Positions 10,342 through 22,422 of a DNA stretch of 64,000 bases are shown here, piece by piece. The notes below the pieces were generated by a model. It was not told the origin of the DNA. It ran no database searches and was given only the letters and a program-made list of their open reading frames with translations. The first letter of the stretch is position 1. The number at the start of each line of letters is the position of its first letter. Source of the stretch: Ailurus styani. Its lineage: Eukaryota; Chordata; Mammalia; Carnivora; Ailuridae. Location: contig LNAC01000764.1 in NCBI GenBank assembly GCA_002007465.1, positions 62,001 to 126,000 of the forward strand. The letters run 5' to 3'. A program made the translations under genes and the position numbers.

Positions 10342-10874
10342 TGATCCAAAGGGGCACGTGCACCTGTTTATAGCAGCAACGTCCAAAATAGCCAAACTAT
10401 GGAAAGAGCCTAGATGTCCATCAACAGATGAATGGATAAAGAAGGTGTGGTATATATATGATGGAATACTATGCAGCTATCAAAAAATCCTGAGATCTTG
10501 CCATTTGCAACAACGTGGATGGAACTAGAGGGTATTATGCTAAGCAAAATAAGTCAGTCAGAGAAAGACAATTATATGACCTCGCTGATATGAGGAAACT
10601 GAGAAACAATACAGACGATCATAGGGGAAGGGAGGGAAAAATGGAACAAGATGAAATCAGAGAGGGAAACAAACCATAAGAGACTCTTAACCTCAGGAAA
10701 CAAACTGAGGGTTGCTGGAGGGGAGGGGGGGTGGGAGGGATGGATGGCTGAGTGACAGACATTGGGGTGGGTATGTGCAATGCGGAGTGCTGTGAAATGT
10801 GTAAGACTGATGAATCACAGACCTGTACCCCTGGGGCAAATAATACGTTATATATTAATAAAAAAAGAAAAAAA
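10053..10874 (+). mobile_element. 5'-truncated carnivore LINE-1
   Basis: It starts in the ORF2 C-terminal region ('acatgaaaaagtgctcaaca'), continues through the 3' UTR ('gacctgtacccctggggcaa') and ends in an A-rich tail. The 13-base target-site duplication 'aagaatatttgtg' lies at 10040-10052 and 10875-10887. It is closely related to the minus-strand L1 at 571-1454, and its 5' truncation point lies only a few tens of bases away in the element. Confidence 0.95.
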
Positions 10875-10887
10875 AAGAATATTTGTG

Positions 10888-11000
10888 ATAAATACACATG
10901 CATAGATATGTGTGTGTGTGTATATATATGTATACATATAAGTATATATATAACTATGCTCATATATATGTAAATATACCTAATATGTATATGACTACAC
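10888..11000. repeat. TG/TA microsatellite next to the L1 tail
   Basis: A 'tgtgtgtgtgtatatatatg' run followed by imperfect 'atata/gtata' units up to about 10995. It probably grew from sequence adjoining the L1 insertion. Confidence 0.85.
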
Positions 11001-11465
11001 AAAATCATAGCTAATGGATAAATAAGACTTAAAAAGTGAGAGAAGATCTTCATAACAACCCATCAATTTTCCTATCCTAAAACATCTAGAAAAACATGGC
11101 AGCCCTGTGACTAACAGTTGTGTAATGAATGTGTGTGTGCACATATGTGCACACATGTGAGTTGGAGGAGGAGGAGACAGCATTTGTTCAGGAGAGGGCA
11201 AAGGGAGAGGGCAGTGTTAAGGAAGGTGCTTAAAACATACAACTTCAAATGCTTTAAGAACTATTAAACTAATAACGCTGTATTCTTATTAAAGACACAG
11301 CTGAACAAACATGATTAATTAAGGCACACAAAAATAATTTAAAACGTTTGGTCATAACTGTGTGTCAGTTGAAAATATCATCTAGAGCTCACAGCCTCTA
11401 TTGGTAATTGACTAGGGACACACCTTCCCAACTGTTCAGCTTTCTCCAGAAACCCACAATTAGTT
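11001..11465. other. Unique sequence
   Basis: No recognised repeat or gene; a short 'gtgtgtgtgcacatatgtgc' run lies near 11131. Confidence 0.5.
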
Positions 11466-11671
11466 TTTTAAAAAAAGATTTTATTTATTTATTTGAGAGA
11501 GAGAGAAAGAAAGCATAAGCAGGGGGAGAGGCAGGGGGGAGAGAGAAAGGGAAGCAGATTCTCTGCTGAGCGGGGAGCCCCTATATGGGGGTCAATCCCA
11601 GGACCCTGAGACCATGACCCAAGAGGAAGGCAGATGCTTAATCGACTGAACCACGCAGGTCCCACCTCCCC
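11466..11671 (-). repeat. CAN-SINE, older copy
   Basis: Antisense order: 'aagattttatttatttattt', 'gcagggggagaggcagg', 'tctctgctgagcggggagcc', 'aatcgactgaaccacgcagg'. Flanks 'cacaattagtttt' and 'cacagttcgtttt' look like a target-site duplication with two substitutions, which fits an older insertion. Confidence 0.92.
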
Positions 11672-12074
11672 GCCACAGTTCGTTTTCAAAGTGGAGTTAT
11701 GATGTGATACATAAAGCTGGGATTGTGCAGGCATCACGTTAGCATAGTCAATGACTTCAGTCTAATATCCAGATTTCAGCACAACCATCACAGTTGCATA
11801 TGGATTTTTCACTCTTGTATCTTCAAGCCCCTCAGCAGATGACAAATCTAGAGAGGCTGAGATACACCCGGAAAAAGAAAACGTGGATTCTTCAGACCAA
11901 ATGCTTGCTGCAGACTTGAGAACTGATGAATGTGTACTAGGATTTCAATGAGAAATACTGTATCGGACACCGTGAACTCTTTTAGAACAGAAGAATGTTT
12001 CCCTGAGGACCGTTCTTTAACATGGAGAAGTAAGGACTGCTTTCAGAGGCACCTCTGAAGAATCAGGCTGAGTT
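11672..12074. other. Unique sequence
   Basis: Nothing recognised. Confidence 0.5.
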
Positions 12075-12245
12075 TTTATCCCCACCTCTGCCCTTTCCTT
12101 AGTTAGTTAGCTAAGCTCCCCTCGGCTGTACCGTGGGGACAACTGTACTGACCCATTAAGACCGTTGTGAGAGTTTGAAATAGCACATAATACATCAGGC
12201 ACAATTACAAGTATCCAAGAAATAGGAACCAATATTATTATTGAC
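12075..12245 (+). repeat. MIR
   Basis: Sense order: 'ttagctaagctcccctcggc', 'gtaccgtggggacaactgta', 'ttgtgagagtttgaaatagc', 'taatacatcaggcacaatta', 'aggaaccaatattatta'. Confidence 0.75.
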
Positions 12246-13539
12246 TTAAAATTGCACCTCAATTTAATGAGGGCATAATCATTTTAATCCAAATTGAAAA
12301 ATCCAACATGATTTTAATAAAAGTACTTTTGTATTTTTAGGAACAAACTAAAATAATTGAATGTTAGGAATGGCTAAATTAGTTGCACTTCCTGGTAAAA
12401 TTTTATTGGGACAAGAGGTGAGAAAGGTGGAGGGGGTGAAGGAGAGAGATTAAAATAATGATTCCATGATTCAAAGAGCACGGGAATCTTTAGGTTGCTG
12501 GGATTAGGTTTGGGAAAGTATTATGTCTTTCTCAGAGAGAGAGTGAGGGGAAAATAGCAACTCATGTACATACTTTCAGATATATACCTTTTTCCCCCCT
12601 GCAAAACATAATCAGACAAAACACTAGTCATCGGGAGAATGTCGAATTATGTACCTCTGTGGAAAAACTAAAGCACATGTCCTAGATACCATGTTCATGT
12701 CTGACTTCTATATGACTTTGGACAAGACACTGATACCCTCAGTCTAGTGCTAGGAAATGTTTTGCTATAATTTGGACCCATTTTTAAAATTAACTTGAGT
12801 TAAGAAGTAGAATCTCTAATCCTAAATATATAGGGGGAAAAAGTGTCTTTCTGAGTTAGTACTAGAAATAAGTTATAAATGCAACAATTTCACTATATTT
12901 ATATTCAGTCTGAGAGAGGTGGAGTGGAAAATTTAGAGACAATCCTACACGATTTTATAGTCTGAAAAATGATCATTTTTTCCCTAGGAATTAAAATATT
13001 TCACTACCTGCCAATAAGACCCCGGCCCCAATTTTTGTGAAAGCCTATGGCATAGCTGTGAATACCACTGCCCCCAGTTAGAAGAATCAGGGGTAAACTT
13101 GATTAGAAAAGAGATGGACATTATGATTCTTGTTTGTTTTGATTCAGCTGCATACCACCTCTTGAGCATTTCAATAAATACCTAACATCACAGGCATCCC
13201 GATACATAGCTCGGCTGTCTTTTACAAAGAGCACGTGTCTCAAAATATGATTTTCTATTCTGCTATACTGGCCAGGCAGGGAAGCAAACTTGGCTTATTT
13301 TTTTATTTTATTTTATTTTTATTGGTATCTTCTTACTGTCAGCATCTACCTCTTAGGATCTTCCTGCCATCTGGTGATTTCCTATGGGCTGAGCAATATT
13401 TGTTAGAATTATGTCTAAAATAAGAGGGATGAAGCCCTGAGTAAGGGCCCAAGAAGCTTTCCTATGTGTAAAACTTAATGAACCTTATTATAGGGACTGG
13501 GCATATTTGTGAAGACTATTTCTAAAGGTATTTTCAGTT
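12246..13539. other. Mostly unique sequence
   Basis: A weak MIR-like piece ('atatgactttggacaagaca', about 12665-12750, sense) is the only repeat suspected. A T-rich run lies near 13299-13320. No gene seen. Confidence 0.45.
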
Positions 13540-14990
13540 TCCTGTTTATAGGACTAGAGAAAGTGGCCCAGTAAGTGAATTCTAATCAGTGAGTGAAAAG
13601 GGGGAGATGTCTCACTACCTGGAGCTCAGAGATGACAGGCAATAGCTAAGCAGCCAGCACAGAGAGACACTCTCATTTGGAGCCTCCCGTAGGCCTCCAC
13701 CAACTTCCAAATGGTCAGAACAGCATCACTCTTCAGGGTTCCGCCGGACCAGGCTGTCCTCACCAATCTTACAGGCCACTGCCTGGTGTTGTCCCCAGAG
13801 CAGTACAGAGCCCTGCTCCTTTCTCTGCAGCACTGACTGATCGGGTCTCCGGTGGGCCCTGAGGAAGCCCCGATAGCATTAGCCAAACTACGAGATGCAG
13901 AGCCAACGGTTTGTTTATGGGTGGTGGTAGTGACAGGCAAACCCTTGTTCAGTCTAATGGGGTGAGTTGAAAGATTCGGCTGTCAGACCAGCATGAGGCC
14001 TCATTTGTCTTCCCTGCCGCATAGGGTGCCCCTCGCTGCAGCTAACATTTGATTGTGATTAATTTGTCAGGGATGGTTGTACAGTGGAAATGGAGAAATG
14101 GATTGCCGATGAGAGCTAGTCTTCTCTCAGCCTGCTTGGCAAACAAGGGCCTTTCTGCAGGGCTGACAGCCCCAGGACACACCGGATTTAGCCGGGGAGG
14201 GAAGGAACCCATTCTCAAGTGTGTTTTAAAGATGAGGAAGAGGTCAAAGGTGGCCCACCTTTTTTTAATTTTTTTTTTATTTACCACCCTTCAAGAGACT
14301 TGCTGACCTTCTTGGCGAGCACCATGGGAGGCAAAGCCACTCTGAGGGTTGCTTTTCATTCTGTTGATTTAAAATGCTTTGTACTTCTGATTTCAATCTT
14401 AACAGCACAAATGAAAGGTGTGAAAGAGTTGTTCCATCCTTCACACTGAAAATGCCCAAAGGGAAGTAGAACATGCTAATTGCGGGCGAATGGAAAACGC
14501 ATTTAGGCAAGCCATCTTTTTTTTCTTCTGTTTCCAAAAGACAATAAACAATTTCACATTGATAGCTATGACAAAATAACTTTTGTTACTTGTTCCCTCA
14601 TAGAAGAGATGGCCTTTTGTAATTTTAACAATATCCCACAGGAATGGATTAGTAAACAAGGAAATGTCTTTAGCTGCCAAGCCCAGTATGTCTCCTAATC
14701 AGATTTGCTTTCAGATGGTGAACGACACGGATGCAATAACATTGTGCACTTGGAGAAAATCATTGACAAACTGACATCGATATTTATAATTCTAAGAAAT
14801 CTCACTGCTCCTCAGAAATACCTGAGCTCCAACTCCTGATTGTTAGTCAGCACTGTTAATTTATTGTCATGTTAAATGATTTTCTCTATTTATGGGGGTG
14901 GAAGTAGGTGAAATAGATCTTTTAATGTGAAAAAAACTCATTGTCATTATTTTATAAAGAATAGATGAAAAATGAACACAATTATTCAAT
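13540..14990. other. Repeat-poor block, candidate conserved non-coding region
   Basis: About 1.45 kb with no SINE, L1, L2, MIR or microsatellite, in contrast to its surroundings. It contains several homeodomain-like A/T words ('gattgtgattaatttgtcag' near 14050, 'catgctaattgcgggcg' near 14473). Open frames here (for example minus 13626-13940) show no known domain. Function is inference only. Confidence 0.35.
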
Positions 14991-15036
14991 AACAAGAAGA
15001 TTAAAAAATCTTAATATTTTAAAACTTTCCTAGAGT

Positions 15037-15760
15037 TTGAGATATAAGCAACACACATATCACATTCTCTTATATTCATACACAAAACACATACACATAA
15101 CAAATAATGTATTTCCTATTATATATACACATATAAAATATACATATTATATTACACACACATATATACGTACACAGAGAGACTATAACATTATATATGC
15201 CTATAAATATTATATATGCCTATAAATAATAAGTAATAATAGAAAAGCATTACCTGGCAATTATTGGGTTGAAAGAAATAAAAACAACAGGGATTATTTG
15301 TGAAAGAAACAGATAATGATTAATTAGATGCCTGTTTAAAGTTATGTATACCCCCCAACTCTTTTTTTTAACAGTTCATATTTTTCTTCAAACCAGTATG
15401 CATACATAGGTACAAGCATATATTTATTTTTTATAGTAAAATATATACTATTTCATACTCAGTAATGTAAGCATATAAAGCCTTTATTATATGTATATAC
15501 ATATATACACATTTACACACACATATATATATACTATACATGCATACTTATAAATGCACTATATAATATATAGTATATATGTGTGTGATATGTAGTATAT
15601 CTGTACATGAAGTATATATGTACGTATATATAAACAAATTTACTACATATAATGTGAATGCATATATATATAATATATATGTTTGCATATATATATATAT
15701 ATATATACACGCATGTATAAATAAGTGGCTTAACATATGTATGTGTGTGTGTTTAAAATG
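15037..15760. repeat. TA/CA-rich microsatellite field
   Basis: Imperfect (TA)n, (CA)n and (TACA)n clusters occur at 15050-15240 and 15420-15760, including a pure (AT) run at about 15686-15707. The 'YTYIYIYI'-type frames across it are low-complexity artefacts. Confidence 0.9.
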
Positions 15761-16057
15761 TGACTTAGGTCACCAGAAGAAAATGTGGGAGAACTTTTAC
15801 AAATAATCTTGAAGTGGGAAGGCCTTCCTAAGTTGAAAACCATGCAGAGAAAAGACTGATGAATTTGGTTACATTTATAGGCTAATAAATGCACTGAATA
15901 TTTCTTTTTTTGGAAGACTGAACAAGAAACGCAACAATGGTTTCTTCTCAAGAGGGATACTGGTAGTTGTAGGTAGGAAGAGACAAAAAAAAACTTTATG
16001 ATATTTTATAGTGTCTTATTATTTTTTACCATGTGCATATATTACTTAAACAATTAA

Positions 16058-16600
16058 AAACACAGCATTATTTACAATAGCCAAACTATGGAAGCAGCCC
16101 AAGTGTACACTGATAGATAAATTAAATAAATGGATAAAGATGATGTGGTATGTATATACATATACACATATATAAGTGTTCACACACAAAATGGAATATT
16201 ATTCAGCCATAAAAAGAACGAAATCTTGACATTTGCAACAACATGGATGGATCCAGAAAGTATAAAAGCTAAACAAAATAAGCCAGTCAGAGAAAGACAA
16301 ATACCGTATGACTTCACTCATATGTAGAATTTAAGAAGTAACACAAATGAAGAGAGTAAAAAAGAAAGTAAGAAAGAGACAAACCAAAAACAGACTCTTA
16401 GCTGTAGAGAACAAACTGATGATTACCAGAGGGGAGGTGGGGGGAGTGTGAAATAGGTGAAGGGGTTTAAGAGTACACTTACGATGAGCAGTGATTAATG
16501 CACAGAATTGTTGAATCACTATATTGCACACCTGAAACTAATGTAACACTATATGTTAACTATACTGGAATTAAAATAAAAAATAATAACAATAAAAAAG
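16058..16600 (+). mobile_element. Older LINE-1 3' fragment
   Basis: It starts at 'gcattatttacaatagccaa', the ORF2 C-terminus, and passes 'tggaatattattcagccata', 'gacatttgcaacaacatgga' and 'agccagtcagagaaagacaa'. It ends with the 3' UTR word 'cacctgaaactaatgtaaca' and an A-rich tail. A TA/CA insertion breaks the ORF2 region near 16150-16185. More diverged than the L1 at 10053. No clear target-site duplication found. Confidence 0.9.
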
Positions 16601-17369
16601 CACAACTTTAAAAAAAGTGTCCCTCAATCTCCACTCTCCTTGGTAACATTAGTGCTATATAAGTGTTCAGATGCTTGAGCCATATTTTATTAAATAGGAG
16701 TCCTCTCAAGGCTGGTGGTGATCATGACCCTCCAATCAATTACTAGCCAAGGCAAAGTGGGGGATATATGTGATTAATATCAATGCTGTGGATATTCATT
16801 CAGCAAGTTCCATTATTAGACAGTAAGGGGACAAGGATGCCACATGGTCCCAATCCTCCAGTAACTCAGAGTTTAGACACTAGCGAAGACACCAGTGGGA
16901 GTGGGGATGAAAAATTAATGAGTGCATCTCATGACTGAATTTTATAGATAAGTCCTAAAGTATAAACGATCTGCCATTAAGCAGTTTGATTATCTGTTTT
17001 GAGCCATCCAGCAGTCTTAGGGATGGTCCTCCAAGAGGAAAGGTGACCATTTGCAGAAACATTATCTAGGGTGACTGCAAGGGGGACAAATACAAATATC
17101 AAAAAAGCCTTGTTTTTTACAATAAGAAAATACACTTATTTGACTGCATGTGCTATAAGAAAAGAAGGGTAAAAATCCTTAGAAAAAAATACAAGAACGA
17201 TAACTACATGTTGCCCATGTTCCAAAACTGCTATTTCCCATTTGATTATCTGTAACTTATAATTCAAATTTCAATAAGAAAATACTGTACATTGTATTTC
17301 TCTTGTCTGGACTTGCCCAAAACTGATTTAGTTTATAATGAAGGTAGAACATACAGCATTACAAGAAAA
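16601..17369. other. Mostly unique sequence
   Basis: A weak antisense L2/MIR-type piece is possible at 16800-16925 ('cagtaactcagagtttagac'). Otherwise nothing recognised. Confidence 0.45.
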
Positions 17370-17850
17370 ATGCATGCATTCATTTAACAATAATTTATTG
17401 ACTCTAACCTGCATCAGATACGGTGTTGGGGACTGAGAAAACAGGGGTGTACAAAACCAGACACTAACACTGGTAAAATGATAACCTCACTAAACGTGAG
17501 CTGCAGTTACAATGAAGGCTTTTCCTGAAGGAGAGCCACATAGTGCCTTGAGAACTGGTAATAAGAAGTTTTGATCTGATCAAGGAGGTCAGAGAGAGCA
17601 TCCCTCCAGCGACCATGCTTGTGGTGGTTAACCAACTGAAGGGGAGGAGGTAGGGCTCTCCTCCTCCAGGCTCTCCAGGCCGAGGGCACAAACAGCAGAA
17701 CAAAGGCCTGGTAGGAAGGATGGAAAGGCAGACAGTGGGGCTGGGTGCAGAAAGCTAGAAGAAGCCAGGCACAAGGTGAGGGCAGGCAAGGGCTCCAAGA
17801 TCATGTTGATAGCTTTGTCTTTATCCTGTGAAATTGTGCTCAAAATTCTG
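17370..17850 (-). repeat. LINE-2 3' fragment
   Basis: Antisense L2 order: 'catttaacaataatttattg', 'gatacggtgttggggactga', 'gtgtacaaaaccagacac', 'aggaggtcagagagagcatc', 'aacagcagaacaaaggcctg', 'ccaagatcatgttgatagc'. Open frames on the minus strand here (17464-17843) are fortuitous. Confidence 0.75.
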
Positions 17851-18064
17851 GATTGAATTCCCAGAAATACATCTTTAAGGGGACTCTCCTGCCTTCTAAT
17901 CTTCCAACCAATAGGAATGGAAATTCTGTAACTCTACATTGCTCATGGTGAGTTCCAATCCTATAATGGGATATTTCAAGGAAAAGGGGTGGAGGACAGG
18001 GCAGCAGAGTAGAAACACAAGGAGTTCCAGGCTGGGAATTAGAAGAACATTGAGGTCATGGCCT

Positions 18065-18109
18065 CTAGTGAAAATCCTTGGGATTTACTAGTGAAAATCC
18101 TTGGGATTT
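18065..18109. repeat. 22-base tandem duplication
   Basis: Two perfect copies of 'ctagtgaaaatccttgggat' plus 'tt' lie at 18065-18086 and 18088-18109, directly before the L1 3' end. Confidence 0.9.
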
Positions 18110-19240
18110 TTTTCCAGCTTTAATGAGAAGTAATTGACATATAACATTGTGTACGTTTAAGAAGCATAATGTACACATAACATTGTGTAAGTTTAAGATG
18201 TACAATGATTTTATTTATGTATATATTGCAAAATGATTACCACAATAAGATTAGTTAACACATCCATCTCACAAAGTTACAATTGTGTGTGTGTGTGTGT
18301 GTGTGTGTGTATTGTGAGAACTTTTAAAATTTACTTTTGGCAACTTTTAAATATACAGTAGAGTATTATTAACTATAGCCATCATGTTGTATACTTTATC
18401 CCCAGAACTTATTCATAGTATATCTGGAAATCTGTACCCTTGACCATGTTCATCCATTTCTCCTATTCCCCAATCTCCTCCCCTAGCAAAAACCAATCTG
18501 TTTTCTGTTTCTATGAGTTTGTTTGTTTGTTTTTAGTTTCCACATATAAGTGAGATCATACGGCATTTGTCTTTCTCTGTCTGACTTATTTCACTTAGCA
18601 TAACATCCTCAATGTTGAATCATGTTTTTGCAAATAGAAGGATTTTCCTTCTTTTTTTATGGCTGAATAATGCCCCATTAATTATATCCTATCCCATTAC
18701 ATATGTATCTCAAATTTTCTTTATCCATTCATCCATCAGTGGACATTGACATTGTTTCCATATCTTGGCTCTGATAAATAATGATCCAATGACCATGGGA
18801 GTGTATATATCTCTTTGAAACACTGATTTCATTACCTTCAGATATATACCCAGAAATGGAATTGCTGAATCATAAGGTAATTCTATTTTAATTTTTTGAG
18901 AAAACTCCATACTGTTTTCCATAATGGTGAACCAATTTACATTCCCACTGACAGTGCACAAGGCTTCTCTTTTCTACACATCCTCACCAACACATGTTAT
19001 TTCTTGTCCTTTTTATAATAACCTAGAGGTTATATCCCATTGTGATATACAGGTGGGGGGAGGGGAGGTGATATCTCATTGTAGTTTTGATTTGCATTTC
19101 CCTGATAATTAGTGATCCTGAACATATTTTCATAAACCTGTGGCCACCTATATGTCTTCCTTAGAAAAATGTCTATTCAGATCTTCTGCCCATTTTTAAT
19201 CGGATTATTTGTTTGATACTGAGTTATATGAATCCTGAGC
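18110..19240 (-). mobile_element. Old LINE-1 3' fragment with ORF2 remnant
   Basis: From the 3' UTR ('taatgagaagtaattgacat') through 'gtatactttatccccagaac', 'cttatttcacttagcataac', 'tttatccattcatccatcag', 'atacccagaaatggaattgc' to 'gaaaaatgtctattcagatc'. The ORF2 C-terminal frame (18710-18961) reads 'KIELPYDSAIPFLGIYLK'. It carries a (GT)n tract in the 3' UTR and an imperfect duplication of 'cataacattgtgta' at about 18140-18190. No poly-A is seen at the 3' end. Confidence 0.92.
18284..18310. repeat. (TG)n microsatellite inside the L1
   Basis: A pure TG run of about 13 units; likely length-polymorphic. Confidence 0.95.
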
Positions 19241-20744
19241 AGAGCTCTAAGATAGCCGTGGAGCTGGAGGAGAGCTGGGTTGCTAGTTGCTTTTAGACGC
19301 TCTGACACTGTGATTTCAGCTAAGATGGCCATTGCCTCAAATGAGACACTAAGAATAAAGTGGAAGGAGGTGGTGGTGAAAGGGATGGGAACAAGCAACA
19401 CTAAGTGGAAAGAGGAGGAACGCAAAGGATGTTCCTTAGGCACAGATTGGTCTGCATGTCCCAGCTCATCCTTGAACCAGTCTCTTCCTGCCTGGGAACG
19501 GCTGCCCTGCCATGAGATTTCCTGCCCACTTGCATCAGCTTCTTTTCTTATTGCTCTTCTCCTTCACCATCTCCTCCCACTCACTGTACTTTCTACTTCT
19601 CATGTCCATGTCTGGACAAACTGCTATGTCTGGTAGTTTGGGATGAGGTCTGTTGGGAGAAAAGCTAAACTAGGATACACCCCCCCACACACACACACAC
19701 ACATGCACACACACCTCTTAGGTCCCAAGACTGACTTCAAATTGTGCAGAGATCTAAAAAAAGGCATTTCAAGTCAAGGATTTTACATTTCCCAGATCCC
19801 CTGATGCATATCCCTGTTTTATCCAGCAAGGAGGCATATTTTCATTGTTTTATGAAGGATGAAAAAAGCTGATGAGTCCTCATTTCCTTCTATATATAAC
19901 ACGGGAAAGCAGCGACTCTGCATAGTTCTTTTTTTCTTTTTCACTATGGATGAGGAGATAAAATATTTGCAATGTTGAAAAAAAAAATGAGAGGCAGTAA
20001 TTTAGGATGCTAACCTTTCCCTACAGCAGTGCCAGCAGATCTTTCTGGCTTGCTAAGGGATTCAGAATTTGCAGAAGCTTGGAACCTCTGAGCTGCTGGT
20101 GATCACTTTCACAGATTCTTGTAATTATATGCAAGGGCTGACATTTGTAAGGCTGGTCAAATGTCTGGCTTTTAAACTGGAGCATTGGCAGTGTGCCAGA
20201 GGCACCGTGAACTACAAGATAGGCACCTTCTTAAGGGTTAATTTTACAAGAAAATTTATTGGAGGAGGACTGTAAAATTATTTTACAGGTAAGTAATATA
20301 AAGCATTTCATTTCAAGAAATAAATTACAATGTATATTTATATTTTAAAATACAATATGAGATTCAACTAAAACAAAATTTCCCCCTTCTAGAGGCTGTC
20401 TCTGGGGACCAGGAGGACATAGACATATTAACCTTTATCTTTAAAGGGTCTTTGATGATAAAGGGAAAGAAGCATTGATGTGATACAAAGAGAGACAGAT
20501 GTGCAGGTACTTTCTATATAAACTCAGTCTCCACAAGTTACTGATGCTGAACCCAGTGGCCTGAGGTGGGGTGCAGAGAAAAAGGATTTAGCTGTAAGAA
20601 GTTTGGGTAGAAGGAGAGGCAGGGTTGGGAATAGGGACCTAAGGAGAGTATGGGAGTTAGGACCTTTACTGGGATAAGTCTTTGGAACTCAGTTCTAGAA
20701 GAACTCCAGTTCAACTCATTTCTTTTCTTCTAATAGAAGAAGGT
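19241..20744. other. Unique sequence with a CA repeat
   Basis: No SINE or LINE recognised. A (CA)n tract with one interruption lies at 19686-19714. The open frame at 19280-19636 (plus, 118 codons) has no known domain and no splice or promoter context I can support. Confidence 0.5.
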
Positions 20745-20860
20745 GCATATTAATATTATTCCCACCTAGCACATGAGGAAGCTTGAAACTGAGGTTCAAA
20801 AAAGAGTTTAGTGAGTGGACCATCCTGGGCTGTAATCTCATATCCTCTTAATTTTCATAC
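20745..20860 (-). repeat. MIR fragment
   Basis: Antisense core: 'attattcccacctagcacat', 'gaggaagcttgaaactgagg', 'agtgagtggaccatcc'. Confidence 0.65.
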
Positions 20861-20924
20861 TCTTACCCTTGCTTCTTTGCCCTACTGGTGGACATCTGAT
20901 CTCAGTTCTTCTGTGAAATAGTTG

Positions 20925-21010
20925 GGTGTGGCTAAGCAAATCACTCAAAAACTCTGAGTCTCATTTTTTCCTGCCAGAATAATAAGGAGCTAAATAAGAC
21001 AAGTGTGATA
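20925..21010 (+). repeat. MIR fragment
   Basis: Sense core: 'gctaagcaaatcactcaaaa', 'ctctgagtctcattttttcc', then 'agaataataaggagctaaat'. It lies in opposite orientation 65 bases from the previous MIR. Confidence 0.65.
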
Positions 21011-21057
21011 TCCAAAATGGCTTCCAATTCCATGACCCTATGATCTCAGAAATTTTT

Positions 21058-21264
21058 AATTTTTTAAAAATTTTTAAAAGATTTTATTTATTTATTTGAC
21101 AGAGAGAGAGAGATCACAAGTAGGCAGAGAGGCAGGCAGAGAGAGAGGAGGAAGCGGGCTCCCTACTGAGCAGAGAGTCTGGTGTGGGGCTCTATCCCAG
21201 GACCCTGAGATCATGACCTGAGCCGAAGGCAGACGCTTTAACACACTGAGCCACCCAGGCTCCC
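21058..21264 (-). repeat. CAN-SINE
   Basis: Mustelid-type body with 'agatcacaagtaggcagaga', 'ccctactgagcagagagtct' and the head 'cactgagccacccaggctcc'. Target-site duplication 'cagaaattttt' at 21047-21057 and 21265-21275. Confidence 0.95.
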
Positions 21265-21869
21265 CAGAAATTTTTTTTTAAATGTGCAACTTTCTCAATG
21301 TTTTTTGGGAAAACAACAACAACAACAAAACAAGCAAGCATTGGGGTTGAAGAGCCAAATGGCAGAGTATCTGTTATCTATTTCCCCAGATTTCCTAGAG
21401 AAGAACAGTATGCTGTCTTATAACATGGGACTTCATTTTCGAAGCCACAATTAACTACAATTACTTTTTCTCTCTTTGCTGAAAACTTATATTTATATAC
21501 AGAGAAAACAAAATGTTTTCATTCTTAGGGCTTAAATAAACTGTAGAAAACTTGGAACTGCTGAAACAAGTTGACTTTATTTTGTAAACAATAGTCTACA
21601 GTGATTGTGGCTAAGTGTGATTTAGAAAGCATGGCATGATGCTGAAAACAGGCTTCAATTCTAGATGGCTTAACTCAGGGGGCTCAACCACAGGATGTAG
21701 AGGTGGCTGACAGGAGATAGATAGTTTTCAGAGAAGCAGCAGAAGTAATCCAGGAGCAATTGAGGTGACTTTTAATGAGAAGGAACTGATGATTGGAGTC
21801 ACTCAAGGTCTGAGTGAAGCCTCTTTCAAATAGTAAACTACTTGCTCAACAGCATCAAACTCTTCTCAA

Positions 21870-21955
21870 CTCTAGGTAATAGGGGTGAATAAAATATTCA
21901 AAAGCTTCTGCTCTCAAGGAACTCAGACTTCAGTGGGAGAATAATAATGATAACA
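21870..21955 (-). repeat. LINE-2 fragment
   Basis: Antisense L2 words 'ataggggtgaataaaatatt' and 'tgctctcaaggaactcagac'. Short and diverged. Confidence 0.55.
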
Positions 21956-21994
21956 ATAGTGGCAAAAATAAAATTACTATTAATAATAATAGTG

Positions 21995-22250
21995 ATGATG
22001 GTTGTTAAATGTTCATCTTTATGTCTGACATTACGACAAGCACTTTCATGCATTATCTCATTTAATCTTACAACAACCCCATGTTAGAGGCATTATCATC
22101 CCTCTGTGACTATTAAGGTTACTAAGTTCTGGAGAGTAATTTGCCTGAGGATACACAACTAATAAGAGACAGACTCAGAATTTGAACCTAGATCTGTGGG
22201 ACCCTGAAACTCATGACCATAGCCACTTTGATACCCATCCTCATTCTCCA
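21995..22250 (-). repeat. MIR, nearly full length
   Basis: Antisense order: 'catgcattatctcatttaat', 'cttacaacaaccccatgtta', 'gaggcattatcatccctctg', 'ggatacacaactaataagag', 'gaatttgaacctagatctgt'. Confidence 0.88.
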
Positions 22251-22422
22251 CTATTCCTTGGTCCTCTGATGCAGTGGTTTTCAAGACTGATCACACATAG
22301 TGAGTGATACAGACAAAAAACCTACATCACCACTCAGATGAGCAGGACACCAGAATCTTGAAGCAAAGTTACCCTTTGAAGAGACTTGAGAAAAACTGGT
22401 ACAGTGTCTAAAAAGGCATCAC

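Noticed and set aside
10619..11053. 144-codon minus-strand open frame
   Set aside because: It runs antisense through the L1 3' UTR, the A-rich tail and the TA/TG microsatellite, and its product is low complexity (repeated I, Y, H).
13626..13940. 104-codon open frame on the minus strand
   Set aside because: No recognisable domain or family. It lies in a repeat-free, slightly GC-richer patch where longer chance frames are expected; conservation testing would decide.
15037..15760. Regularly spaced repeats resembling an array
   Set aside because: The units are di- and tetranucleotide microsatellites with no constant repeat and unique spacers, so not a CRISPR-like array.
22270..22422. Possible MER5-type element starting 'cagtggttttcaagac'
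   Set aside because: Only the first dozen bases fit the family; the rest does not follow the consensus, so it was not annotated.
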